Shown here piece after piece: positions 1 through 6,142 of a stretch of DNA of 7,898 nucleotides. Below the pieces are notes generated by a model. It ran no database searches. It had not been told where the DNA came from and worked only from the letters and a program-made list of their open reading frames with translations. The translations under genes were made by a program, and so were the position numbers. Source of the DNA: Acidimicrobiales bacterium (GTDB lineage Bacteria > Actinomycetota > Acidimicrobiia > Acidimicrobiales > Bog-793); assembly GCA_030037405.1 (NCBI GenBank), contig JASHRK010000414.1, positions 1 to 7,898 of the forward strand. Direction: 5' to 3'. Within the stretch, counting starts at the first letter, position 1; each line of letters starts with the position of its first letter.

Positions 1-157
1 AGCGGTCGGGGGATTCGTCGGCATCGCCGAAGAGCTCGTCGTACATCGCGGCGACGCGGTCCGGGGTGGCCAGCAGCCCCTCCCGGTGGGGGTCTTCGCC
101 TATGGCGACGAGCAGCTCCGCGACGGCCGCCTTGACGCGCTCCCTGTCGACGCTCAT
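1..157 (-). CDS. folE: GTP cyclohydrolase I, N-terminal part (cut by the left window edge)
   Basis: FolE converts GTP to 7,8-dihydroneopterin triphosphate, the first step of tetrahydrofolate synthesis, in the cytoplasm. Only the first 52 codons are visible. They carry the family's N-terminal signature at about residues 18-43: AIGEDPHREGL, then TPDRVAAMYDELF. The catalytic and zinc-binding residues lie beyond the window. The ATG at 157 is preceded by AGGG with 8 bases of spacing. An in-frame GTG three codons upstream is less likely because it has no spaced Shine-Dalgarno sequence. The gene follows hpt by 37 bases on the same strand, so it is probably co-transcribed with it. In many actinobacteria ftsH lies between hpt and folE, but here it is absent. 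Identification rests on the signature alone but is quite specific. Confidence 0.93.
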   Translation of the reverse strand, partial: MSVDRERVKAAVAELLVAIGEDPHREGLLATPDRVAAMYDELFGDADESPDR

Positions 158-165
158 CGCAGCCA

Positions 166-169
166 CCCT
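166..169 (-). promoter_or_regulatory. Ribosome binding site of folE
   Basis: AGGG on the minus strand lies 8 bases before the ATG at 157. It favours that ATG over the in-frame GTG at 166-164, which this motif overlaps. Confidence 0.5.
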
Positions 170-194
170 GCGAGCGGCCCGCTCACCACCTTCG

Positions 195-779
195 TCATTC
201 CGGCTCGCTACCGAGGTAGATGCGGAGGTCCGGGAGGTTGCGGTAGCGCTCGGCCACGTCCAGCCCGTACCCGATGACGAAGTGGGGAGGGATCTCGAAA
301 CCGACGTACTCGAGCTGGAAGGTGACGCGCTGCTGGCCATGTTTCTTCAGCAGCGTGCAGATGGAGAGCGATGCCGGAGAGCGGGCGAGGAGGCTCTTTC
401 GCAAGTAGGAGAGGGTGAGCCCGCTGTCGACTATGTCCTCGACGACTATCACGTCGCGCTCGGTCAGGTCGATGTCGAGGTCCTTCACGATGCGGACGAC
501 CCCGCTCGTCTTCGTCGCCGTCCCGTAGGAGGAGACCGCCATGAAGTCCATCTCCACCGGCAGGTCGATGCGACGGGCGAGGTCGGCGAGGAAGACGAAA
601 GCTCCTTTCAGCACGCCGACCAGCAGTGGGGCACGCCCGGCGTAGTCGGAGCTGATGGCAGCCCCGAGCTCGGCGACCCGCTTTGCGATCTCCTCCGCAG
701 ACACGACCACGGGACCGAGGAGGTTGTCCTTCTCGCCCCACTCGGTCACGGGCCCATGCTGGTTCACGGTCTCGGTCAC
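195..779 (-). CDS. hpt: Hypoxanthine phosphoribosyltransferase
   Basis: Hpt joins hypoxanthine (and usually guanine) to PRPP to give IMP or GMP, salvaging purines in the cytoplasm. From the GTG at 779 the product is 194 residues, near the family's usual 180-200. Visible parts are the GVLKGA loop (55-60), the flexible loop SSYGTATKTSG (83-93), the PRPP-binding motif VVEDIVDSGLTL (112-123), the base-contacting LLKK segment (143-146) and the C-terminal signature FEIPPHFVIGYGLD (161-174) followed by YRNLP. The open frame extends further upstream to 986, but that part overlaps tilS and is low-complexity, so it is unlikely to be translated. The start is uncertain: in-frame GTG codons at 779, 767 and 749 all fit, and none has a strong Shine-Dalgarno sequence. 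It begins 10 bases after the tilS stop and is followed by folE. The tilS-hpt pairing is common in bacteria. Confidence 0.96.
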   Translation of the reverse strand: MTETVNQHGPVTEWGEKDNLLGPVVVSAEEIAKRVAELGAAISSDYAGRAPLLVGVLKGAFVFLADLARRIDLPVEMDFMAVSSYGTATKTSGVVRIVKDLDIDLTERDVIVVEDIVDSGLTLSYLRKSLLARSPASLSICTLLKKHGQQRVTFQLEYVGFEIPPHFVIGYGLDVAERYRNLPDLRIYLGSEPE

Positions 780-783
780 GGGC
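741..783. repeat. 13-base direct repeat around the hpt start
   Basis: The 13-mer ctcggtcacgggc occurs at 741-753 and again at 771-783, exactly 30 bases apart. On the minus strand each copy contains CCCGTGACCGAG. Because 30 is a multiple of three, both GTG codons are in the hpt frame and both are candidate starts. It looks like a small in-frame duplication at the N-terminus. Confidence 0.7.
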
Positions 784-789
784 GGCAGG

Positions 790-1761
790 CTACCGGACCG
801 CGACCGATCCGGCTCGCTCGACGACGAGCCGGCCCCGGCGGCGGCGGACGGCGACGCCCCGCCCGACGTCGCAGGCGCGCGCCAACCCGGCGGCGACGCC
901 GAGGACGCGCTCCACGGCCGCGCTCGAAGGTGGCAGCCCGTCTTCCCCGAGCTCCCGCAGCCAGTGCCTGACGGCTCTCCGGGCAAGCGGTGCCGGAGCG
1001 CCGGTGAGATGGCGGGGCGAGGTCGGGTCGAGCTCGAGGGAGAGCTCGTCGAGGAGCGCTTCGTCGTCGGCCATGAGCTCGGCCTGGCGGCAGAGGATCG
1101 GGACGAGATCGCGGCGCGCCAGCTCGTTCATCTCGGGGAGGAGCTCGTGCCGGACGCGGTTGCGAAGCGGTCCGAGCTCTGCGTTCGTCGGGTCCTCGAA
1201 CCACTCGATCCCCGCCTCGACACAGACGGCGCGAGTCTCGGCGCGCCGCAGCTTGAGGATCGGGTGGCGGGGCCCCGAGGCCATCCCGGCGAGGCCGGCC
1301 GTGCTCGATCCCCGCAGCAGGTTCAACAGCACCGTCTCGGCCTGGTCGTCCGCCGTGTGCCCGGTGGAGACGCCTGGTGGGAGCACGGAGAAGCGAGCCT
1401 TCCTGGCGCGCGCCTCCAGGTTGGGGCCGGGCGCAACCTCGACGCGGAGCGGAACCACCTCGACGCCGATCGTCTCGGCGGCGCGCTCGACCACCTCGAC
1501 ATCCCCCGCCGAGTCAGGACGGATCCCATGGTCGACGTGGTAGGCGACAGGTACGCAACCGGCCTCGAGCGCGAGCACGAGCAAGGCGAGGGAGTCGGCT
1601 CCCCCCGACACGCCGCAGGCGAGGCGCCCGCCTTCGGGAGGGTAGTCGCACCGTGGGAGGAGAGAGCGGGCGAGCCGACCGGCTCCTTCCCCGCTCCCGC
1701 CGGCGAGGACGTGGAAAGCCACCCCGCTCGCCGTTGCCCGGGCCGCCCGCCGGCTAGGCAT
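790..1761 (-). CDS. tilS: tRNA(Ile)-lysidine synthetase
   Basis: TilS attaches lysine to cytidine 34 of the CAU-anticodon tRNA(Ile), using ATP. This changes the tRNA's codon reading from AUG to AUA and its charging from methionine to isoleucine, and the gene is normally essential. The 323-residue product has the N-type ATP-pyrophosphatase P-loop SGGADS (52-57), the HVDHGIRPDS motif (75-84), the GHTADDQAET motif (134-143) followed by LLNLLRG, and the EDPTN...RNRVRHELLP segment (189-209). It is shorter than the E. coli enzyme (about 430 residues) and seems to lack much of the C-terminal tRNA-binding region, as is usual in actinobacteria. The ATG overlaps the stop of the upstream metalloprotease gene by one base (TGATG), which suggests translational coupling. 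The stop lies 10 bases before the hpt start. About 50 residues precede the P-loop, so a slightly later start cannot be excluded. Confidence 0.95.
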   Translation of the reverse strand: MPSRRAARATASGVAFHVLAGGSGEGAGRLARSLLPRCDYPPEGGRLACGVSGGADSLALLVLALEAGCVPVAYHVDHGIRPDSAGDVEVVERAAETIGVEVVPLRVEVAPGPNLEARARKARFSVLPPGVSTGHTADDQAETVLLNLLRGSSTAGLAGMASGPRHPILKLRRAETRAVCVEAGIEWFEDPTNAELGPLRNRVRHELLPEMNELARRDLVPILCRQAELMADDEALLDELSLELDPTSPRHLTGAPAPLARRAVRHWLRELGEDGLPPSSAAVERVLGVAAGLARACDVGRGVAVRRRRGRLVVERAGSVAVR

Positions 1762-2849
1762 CAGGCGATCTCGAGCGAGCGGCCCCCGACACGGTCGATC
1801 CAGCGGGCTGGTTCACGGACCTCCTCGAGGCTCGGCAGGTTCTCGGGGGCGTGCCAGACGAGGGAGAGGAGACCTTCACCGCCCTCCCGCTCGACCGCCT
1901 CCACGAAACGTTCCCCCTCCCGGTACTGGCGCAGCTTCGCCTCCAGGCCGATCAACTGCTGGAGGAGCTTGGCGACGCCGCCGGCTTGCTCGCGCCGAGC
2001 CTGCAGGGTATCGGCGAAGCGTTTCGCACCCGGGATGCGGTCTTTGGCCGCCCGGTTCATCGTGATGTCGCCGTGCCCTTCGAGAAGGCTCATGAGCGCC
2101 TGGATGGAGCGGAGCGTCTCGGCCTGCTCCGGCGTGGCAAGGAGGCCGACGAGGCCGGACTCTGCGATCGGGTTGCGCCGGGCAAGGATCTCCGAGGCGG
2201 CACGGCCGAGCGCCGCCGCGAGCGCCCTCGGGTCCGGCGTCGCCAGCGAGACTCCCTTGCCGACGAGGCCCAGGAAGTGCTGGCGCATCCAGGGCACGCC
2301 GGTGAACTGAGCGCGGTGGGTGAGCTCGTGGATGGCGATCCAGAGGCGGAATTCTCTCGAGGCGAAGCCGTGCCTCCGCTCGATCGTGACGACGTTCGGG
2401 CCCACGTAGTAGACGACGTCGCCGGAGGTATCGCCCCCCTCGGTGAGGAGGAGGTCGTACTGGCCGAGCACCCTCGTCGACATCCAGCCGAGCACGGCGC
2501 CGAGCTCGGCGCCGGCGACGGCGCGAGTGGCTACCTGAGCGGCCCCGGGCATCGACCGGACGAGCCCGGTCTCCTGTGCACGCTCGAACAGGGGAGCGAG
2601 GAGGCGTTTGAACGAGGCGAGGTTGGCGTGGATCCATCCGGCCCTGTCCGTCACCTCGGCGGTGGCGGGGCCCTCGAGGGACGACAGCCCGGTCGTCGAC
2701 CCCACGAGCTCCTCGGCGAGCGGGGTGAGCTCGGCGAAGTCGTCTCGCAACCGGTTGAGCGTCCTGCGGTCGAGATCGGGGGCGGACCGGTTGGCGACGC
2801 GAGCAGCCACGCGCTCCGCCAGGGTCCAGTCGACAGGGTCGTAGGCCAC
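1761..2849 (-). CDS. DUF2342 zinc-dependent metalloprotease-like protein (F420-biosynthesis-associated family)
   Basis: This 362-residue protein matches the actinobacterial DUF2342 family, annotated as putative zinc-dependent metalloprotease or 'coenzyme F420 biosynthesis associated'. No biochemical role is established. The key feature is the zincin motif HELTH at 174-178 (AIHELTHRAQF), where the two histidines would bind zinc and the glutamate would be catalytic. A conserved-looking LEGHGDITM segment at 256-264 may supply a third ligand, by inference. The N-terminal half (70-135) looks helical and the motif LLLTEGGDTSGDVVYYVGPN precedes the active site. No signal peptide or membrane segment is seen, so it is probably cytoplasmic. 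The GTG start at 2849 is directly preceded by an in-frame TAA, so no earlier start exists; the Shine-Dalgarno is weak. It starts 11 bases after the anti-sigma stop and overlaps tilS by one base. In Mycobacterium tuberculosis the homologue Rv3626c also precedes tilS and hpt. Nothing here ties it to F420. Confidence 0.9.
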   Translation of the reverse strand: MAYDPVDWTLAERVAARVANRSAPDLDRRTLNRLRDDFAELTPLAEELVGSTTGLSSLEGPATAEVTDRAGWIHANLASFKRLLAPLFERAQETGLVRSMPGAAQVATRAVAGAELGAVLGWMSTRVLGQYDLLLTEGGDTSGDVVYYVGPNVVTIERRHGFASREFRLWIAIHELTHRAQFTGVPWMRQHFLGLVGKGVSLATPDPRALAAALGRAASEILARRNPIAESGLVGLLATPEQAETLRSIQALMSLLEGHGDITMNRAAKDRIPGAKRFADTLQARREQAGGVAKLLQQLIGLEAKLRQYREGERFVEAVEREGGEGLLSLVWHAPENLPSLEEVREPARWIDRVGGRSLEIA

Positions 2850-2860
2850 TTAGCAGTCGT

Positions 2861-3130
2861 CTACGCCATGCTCGCCCGGTCGTGCTCGTGGTGGATGGCA
2901 GCCGCGATGCGCTCGCGCAGGCCTTCCGGCACGACCTCCTGGCACCTACAGGCGACTATCCGCCGCAGCTCCGACTCGAATCCGAACATCTTCAGGCAAG
3001 GCGAGCACCCGTTGAGGTGGGCGTCGATCTGCTGCCTCCTCTCGGCGGTCAGCTCGCCGTCGAGGAAGTGGTAGATGCGATGCAACGCCTCCCTGCAGTC
3101 GAGCTCCTCGTCTTGTGGGTCTGATCCCAT
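2861..3130 (-). CDS. rsrA: RsrA-like zinc-binding anti-sigma factor (thiol redox sensor)
   Basis: This 89-residue cytoplasmic protein is the likely partner of the sigma factor encoded just upstream. It shows the ZAS zinc-binding motif H-x3-C-x2-C as H38, C42 and C45 (HLNGCSPC), with an additional cysteine, C12, near the N-terminus. In Streptomyces RsrA the equivalent residues (C11, H37, C41, C44) hold zinc, and disulfide formation between C11 and one of the motif cysteines releases SigR. The spacing here is the same, shifted by one residue. A further cysteine pair, C61 and C63 (CRC), sits where RsrA has CC. The chain is somewhat shorter than RsrA (about 105 residues) at the C-terminus. The ATG at 3130 has AGG five bases upstream. 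The gene starts 13 bases after the sigma stop, the usual arrangement for co-expression. There is no membrane segment, as expected for this soluble type. Confidence 0.92.
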   Translation of the reverse strand: MGSDPQDEELDCREALHRIYHFLDGELTAERRQQIDAHLNGCSPCLKMFGFESELRRIVACRCQEVVPEGLRERIAAAIHHEHDRASMA

Positions 3131-3135
3131 CGCTA

Positions 3136-3140
3136 CCTGC
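3136..3140 (-). promoter_or_regulatory. Ribosome binding site of the anti-sigma gene
   Basis: GCAGG on the minus strand ends 5 bases before the ATG at 3130 and lies in the 13-base gap after the sigma factor stop. It supports this ATG as the start. Confidence 0.5.
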
Positions 3141-3143
3141 TTG

Positions 3144-3713
3144 TCAGGACGTCATGCCCACAAGACCGTGGGCCTTTCCGAACTCGTGCAACGCCTTCTG
3201 CAGCGCCCTTCTTCCGCGGTGGAGGCGGCTCATGACCGTCCCGATGGGCACGTCGGTGATCTCGGCGATCTCCTTGTACGAGAAACCCTCGACGTCCGCC
3301 AGCAGCACGGGGATGCGGAAGTTGTCGGGCAGCGACTCGACGGCCTGCTTGACCTCGTCGTCGGTGAGGCTCTCGAGCACGACGTCCTCCGCGCTGCGGC
3401 CGGCGGTGGCCGCTTCGAGGCCTCCGAGGCGGCGGTAGAGGTAGAAGTCCTCCACCTCCTCGAGCTCCGTCTCCTCGGGATGGCGGTGCTTGGCTCGGTA
3501 GGAGTTGATGAAAGTGTTCGTGAGGATCCGGTAGAGCCACGCCTTTAGGTTCGTGCCCTCGCGAAAGGACCCGTATCCCCGGTAAGCCTTCAGGTAGGTC
3601 TCCTGCACGAGGTCCTCCGCGTCCGCCTTGTTCCGGGTCATGCGGAGCGCCGCGGAATAGAGCGACCCCATGTACTGCTCGGTCTCTTCGGCAAAACGCG
3701 CCTGATCGGCCAC
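3144..3713 (-). CDS. sigR: ECF RNA polymerase sigma factor of the SigR/SigH type
   Basis: This 189-residue protein directs RNA polymerase to promoters of the thiol-oxidative and heat stress response (thioredoxin, mycothiol and protease genes in Streptomyces and mycobacteria). Sigma region 2 spans about 17-78 with SAALRMTRNKADAEDLVQET (20-39) and the strongly conserved FREGTNLKAWLYRILTNTF (50-68). Region 4 spans about 118-172, with the helix-turn-helix at 146-168 (YKEIAEI, then PIGTVMSRLHRGRR). These segments are almost the same as those of SigR/SigH as I recall them. The GTG at 3713 is the only reasonable start: an in-frame TAG lies 9 bases upstream, and AGGG sits 7 bases before the GTG. The anti-sigma gene follows after 13 bases. 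SigR genes usually autoregulate from a GGAAT-N18/19-GTT promoter; I found none in the 47-base gap or in the roughly 250 bases upstream, so it may be transcribed from further upstream. Confidence 0.96.
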   Translation of the reverse strand: MADQARFAEETEQYMGSLYSAALRMTRNKADAEDLVQETYLKAYRGYGSFREGTNLKAWLYRILTNTFINSYRAKHRHPEETELEEVEDFYLYRRLGGLEAATAGRSAEDVVLESLTDDEVKQAVESLPDNFRIPVLLADVEGFSYKEIAEITDVPIGTVMSRLHRGRRALQKALHEFGKAHGLVGMTS

Positions 3714-3720
3714 ACTCGAA

Positions 3721-3724
3721 CCCT
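3721..3724 (-). promoter_or_regulatory. Ribosome binding site of sigR
   Basis: AGGG on the minus strand lies 7 bases before the GTG at 3713. It overlaps the in-frame TAG (3725-3723) that limits the start, so the two together fix the start at 3713. Confidence 0.55.
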
Positions 3725-3760
3725 ACTGGCATGCCGGGGTGCCGCGCGCCCGAGTCGGCC

Positions 3761-6142
3761 TCAGCCCACCGGGAGAAGGTCTCGCGGGTCGACGAAAAGG
3801 AGAGCCTGGTGCCACCAGGGGACGTTGCGGCGGGCTGAGCGGCGTACGGCCGCAGACTCGGCCCAGGCGACCCGCGACTCGGCCCGCGAGGGTCCGCCGC
3901 CTGAGTAGAGGAGCCTGTCCATGCGCGCCGCCAGGGAGAAGAGGGCGTCGCTCGCGTCGTCGCCGAGCAGCCCGAGTACGCGGACGCGCTCCGCGTACTC
4001 CCTGTGCGTCTCGGCGCGGCGCCTGTGGGCGCCGGCGACGGCAAGCGTCGCCACGGCGGCAGCCCAGGCGCGTTCGGTCGCCCGCCCAGGGTCGCGAAGG
4101 GACATGAGGTGCGAGGCACCCCGCCAGCTCGGCACGGCGACGACCCAGAGCGCGACAAGGCCGAGGAGGACGAACCAGAGGTCCTTCGTGGCGTCGCCCC
4201 GTCCTTTGCGGGCGCTTCTCGGGTGGACCGTCTTCGGCGTCGGCGTCGTCGGGGTGCGACCGAAGTGGGAGCCGCCGAGGTGGTGGGCTGTCGTGGTCGT
4301 CGTGACGCCCGGCGGGAGAGTGGTGGTCGGGCCGGCGCCTCCCCCCCGTTTCGGCGTGCTCGGGACGGACCCGGCGCCGGGAGTCGGGTCGAAGGTGACC
4401 CATCCGAGGTTGGCGAGGTAGACCTGCGGCCAGGCGTGGACGTCGGCCCCTGTGACCTCGTAGGTGTCCTTGGAGATCTCCTTGCCGGGTACGAACCCGA
4501 CGGCGATCCTCGTCGGCAGCCCGGCGAGCCTCGCGAGCACGGCAAAGGCAGTGGCGAACTGCTGGCAGTACCCCTTCTTCGTGTGGAAGAGGAAGGCCTC
4601 GAGGGCAACGTAGCTGGCGCTCGTGTTGGCGATCGCACCGGACGGTCCGACGGTGGGAAGCGAGTAGGCGAAACCATGCCCCTCGAGGAAGTAGTCGCGG
4701 AGGCGAACGGCCTTCGCGTAGCTGTCGGGGTATCTCGACGTGATCGAGCGGGCGAGCGCTCGCAGGGACGCCGGCACCGGTTGGGGCAGCTGGAGGTCTT
4801 GGGCGAGAGCAGGGACCCGGCCGGCGAGCGAGTCGGCCTCCCGGACAGAGCCTTCGCCAGGAGGCAGCTCCGCCCGTAGGGCGTAGGTGAGGCCGGAGCG
4901 GAGCGGCGTCCGGGCCACGACCGGGCCGTCTTCGCCGGAAGTGGTGACGGCACCGTCCCCTTCGACCGCCTCGGTCACCCCTGGGACAGGGAGCGACCGG
5001 CCGCCGAGGGCGCCTATCCGGATCGCCTGCTCGACGACCTCGCTGCCGTTCGCCGTGGTCCGGGCCTTTGGCAAGTGGTGCTCGACCGTGGCGGCCGATC
5101 TCGGTAGGCCGCCGAGCGACCGGGGCCTTCCTCCCGGGCTCCTTGACCAGCTGACTCCGTTGAAGCGATCCAGCGAGAAGAGCTGCTCGTAGGTCCTCTC
5201 CCTGCTGTGCACCGTGACCAGCAAGGTGTTCTGGTCCTCGACCTCTTGCTCGGCCACCTGGACGAGACTGCTCACCTCGACGTGGCTGGGTTGCCCGGGG
5301 ACGAGGTCGGCGCCAGAGCCGTGCCGGTCGCGTCCGCCCGACCTTGCCCCGTGGAGAGCGATGAACGGGGCGCTCGTGGCGCCGGGGAGGACCGGCCCGA
5401 GGAGGCCGGCGACGAGGGCGGCGGCGATCGTCACGCCGGGGAGGGAGTGCCAACGGCGAGAGAGCCGGCGCTCCGAGGGCGCCTCTCCCGAGGCGACCAA
5501 GGGGCGCGCCATGAGCACTGCGGCGAGCCTGTCCTTGTCGTGCTGCGCCTCGATGAGAAACGCAAGGCCGCTTCCTGCCACGAGGACGATCTCGATCGAG
5601 CGCCCGTTCGTCGTGCCGAGAGTCCCGGTGAACACGACGAGGTCGAACGCAGGGACGAGAGCGAGCACGGCGGGAAGGCCGGCGTCGCTGTAGAGGACCT
5701 CGGCGGCGAGCGCCACGGCACCACAAGCCCAGGCGCCGCCGAGGACGAGGCCGGGTGCTTCGGCAACAGGAGCCAGCCGGCTAGAGAAGATCACCCAGGC
5801 GCTGTTGAGTTGCCTGCTGGCGAGGTCCCAGGTATGGCCGAGGGGGAGCCCGAAGGAGAGAGAACGGGCGTCGACGGCGAGGATCGGCACCATCAATCCG
5901 GCGACGAGGGCGAGCAGCCAACCGGCGACTGCCAGCGCCCCGCCGTGCTGCAGGCGGTGGCCGAGTCGCCGGCCCCCTCCGGCGAGGAGGTGGACGGCGA
6001 GGCAGGTCGGCACGAGGACGCTCAGCTCGCCGGGCCCGGAGAAGCACCGTGACAGCGTGACGACGGCGGTCGTGTCGGTGAGGGCGAGGAGGCACCAGGC
6101 AGGCAGAGCGGTTCGCCGCGCCGGCTCGTCGATCTGCTGCAC
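3761..6142 (-). CDS. Membrane-anchored transglutaminase-like protein (TgpA type, DUF3488/DUF4129-like)
   Basis: This 793-residue protein belongs to the transglutaminase-core family found with MoxR and DUF58 genes. The substrate is unknown; acyl-transfer or protease chemistry on envelope proteins is inferred from the fold. The N-terminal third (about 12-255) holds several hydrophobic segments, for example 42-54, 69-90, 131-150, 156-173 and 236-252. An extracytoplasmic part follows, with the core at about 470-590: catalytic Cys526 in KKGYCQQFA, His569 in DVHAWPQVYL and Asp585 in FDPTPG, so the triad is intact. A Pro/Thr/Gly-rich linker with a run of five Thr (about 590-640) leads to one more membrane segment (655-671). 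The cytoplasmic tail carries a DUF4129-like motif, ETHREYAERV (711-720), and ALFSLAARMDRLLYSG. The GTG start directly follows the DUF58 TAG stop; TAAGG lies 6 bases before it. The stop is 47 bases before sigR. Confidence 0.93.
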   Translation of the reverse strand: MQQIDEPARRTALPAWCLLALTDTTAVVTLSRCFSGPGELSVLVPTCLAVHLLAGGGRRLGHRLQHGGALAVAGWLLALVAGLMVPILAVDARSLSFGLPLGHTWDLASRQLNSAWVIFSSRLAPVAEAPGLVLGGAWACGAVALAAEVLYSDAGLPAVLALVPAFDLVVFTGTLGTTNGRSIEIVLVAGSGLAFLIEAQHDKDRLAAVLMARPLVASGEAPSERRLSRRWHSLPGVTIAAALVAGLLGPVLPGATSAPFIALHGARSGGRDRHGSGADLVPGQPSHVEVSSLVQVAEQEVEDQNTLLVTVHSRERTYEQLFSLDRFNGVSWSRSPGGRPRSLGGLPRSAATVEHHLPKARTTANGSEVVEQAIRIGALGGRSLPVPGVTEAVEGDGAVTTSGEDGPVVARTPLRSGLTYALRAELPPGEGSVREADSLAGRVPALAQDLQLPQPVPASLRALARSITSRYPDSYAKAVRLRDYFLEGHGFAYSLPTVGPSGAIANTSASYVALEAFLFHTKKGYCQQFATAFAVLARLAGLPTRIAVGFVPGKEISKDTYEVTGADVHAWPQVYLANLGWVTFDPTPGAGSVPSTPKRGGGAGPTTTLPPGVTTTTTAHHLGGSHFGRTPTTPTPKTVHPRSARKGRGDATKDLWFVLLGLVALWVVAVPSWRGASHLMSLRDPGRATERAWAAAVATLAVAGAHRRRAETHREYAERVRVLGLLGDDASDALFSLAARMDRLLYSGGGPSRAESRVAWAESAAVRRSARRNVPWWHQALLFVDPRDLLPVG

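Noticed and set aside
197..201. GGAAT on the minus strand before folE as a possible SigR -35 element
   Set aside because: There is no GTT at a spacing of 18 or 19 bases, so the -10 half is missing.
780..986. N-terminal extension of hpt upstream of the GTG at 779
   Set aside because: It overlaps the tilS 3' end, is low-complexity, and would make the protein 263 residues, far above the family's usual length.
655..2310. Long open frame of 551 codons on the plus strand opposite hpt, tilS and the metalloprotease
   Set aside because: It runs antisense to well-identified genes, has low-complexity Arg/Pro/Gly-rich translation and no recognisable domain. Such frames are expected in GC-rich coding DNA.
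3714..3760. GGGTTCGAGT before sigR resembles the T-arm of a tRNA
   Set aside because: The gap is only 47 bases, too short for a tRNA, and no acceptor, D-arm or anticodon stem partner is visible.
3805..3819. Perfect inverted repeat (six-base arms cctggt/accagg, three-base loop)
   Set aside because: It lies inside the transglutaminase coding region, encodes a Trp-Trp-His-Gln stretch, and has no T tract. It is most likely a chance result of coding sequence.
3133..4953. 606-codon minus-strand open frame overlapping the transglutaminase and sigR genes in another frame
   Set aside because: Ser/Arg/Pro-rich translation without any domain, lying out of frame with two genes that have intact catalytic or DNA-binding motifs.
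5207..6052. 281-codon plus-strand open frame opposite the transglutaminase gene, rich in Glu, Asp and Gly
   Set aside because: It mirrors the codon pattern of the real gene on the other strand; no domain or conserved motif is visible.
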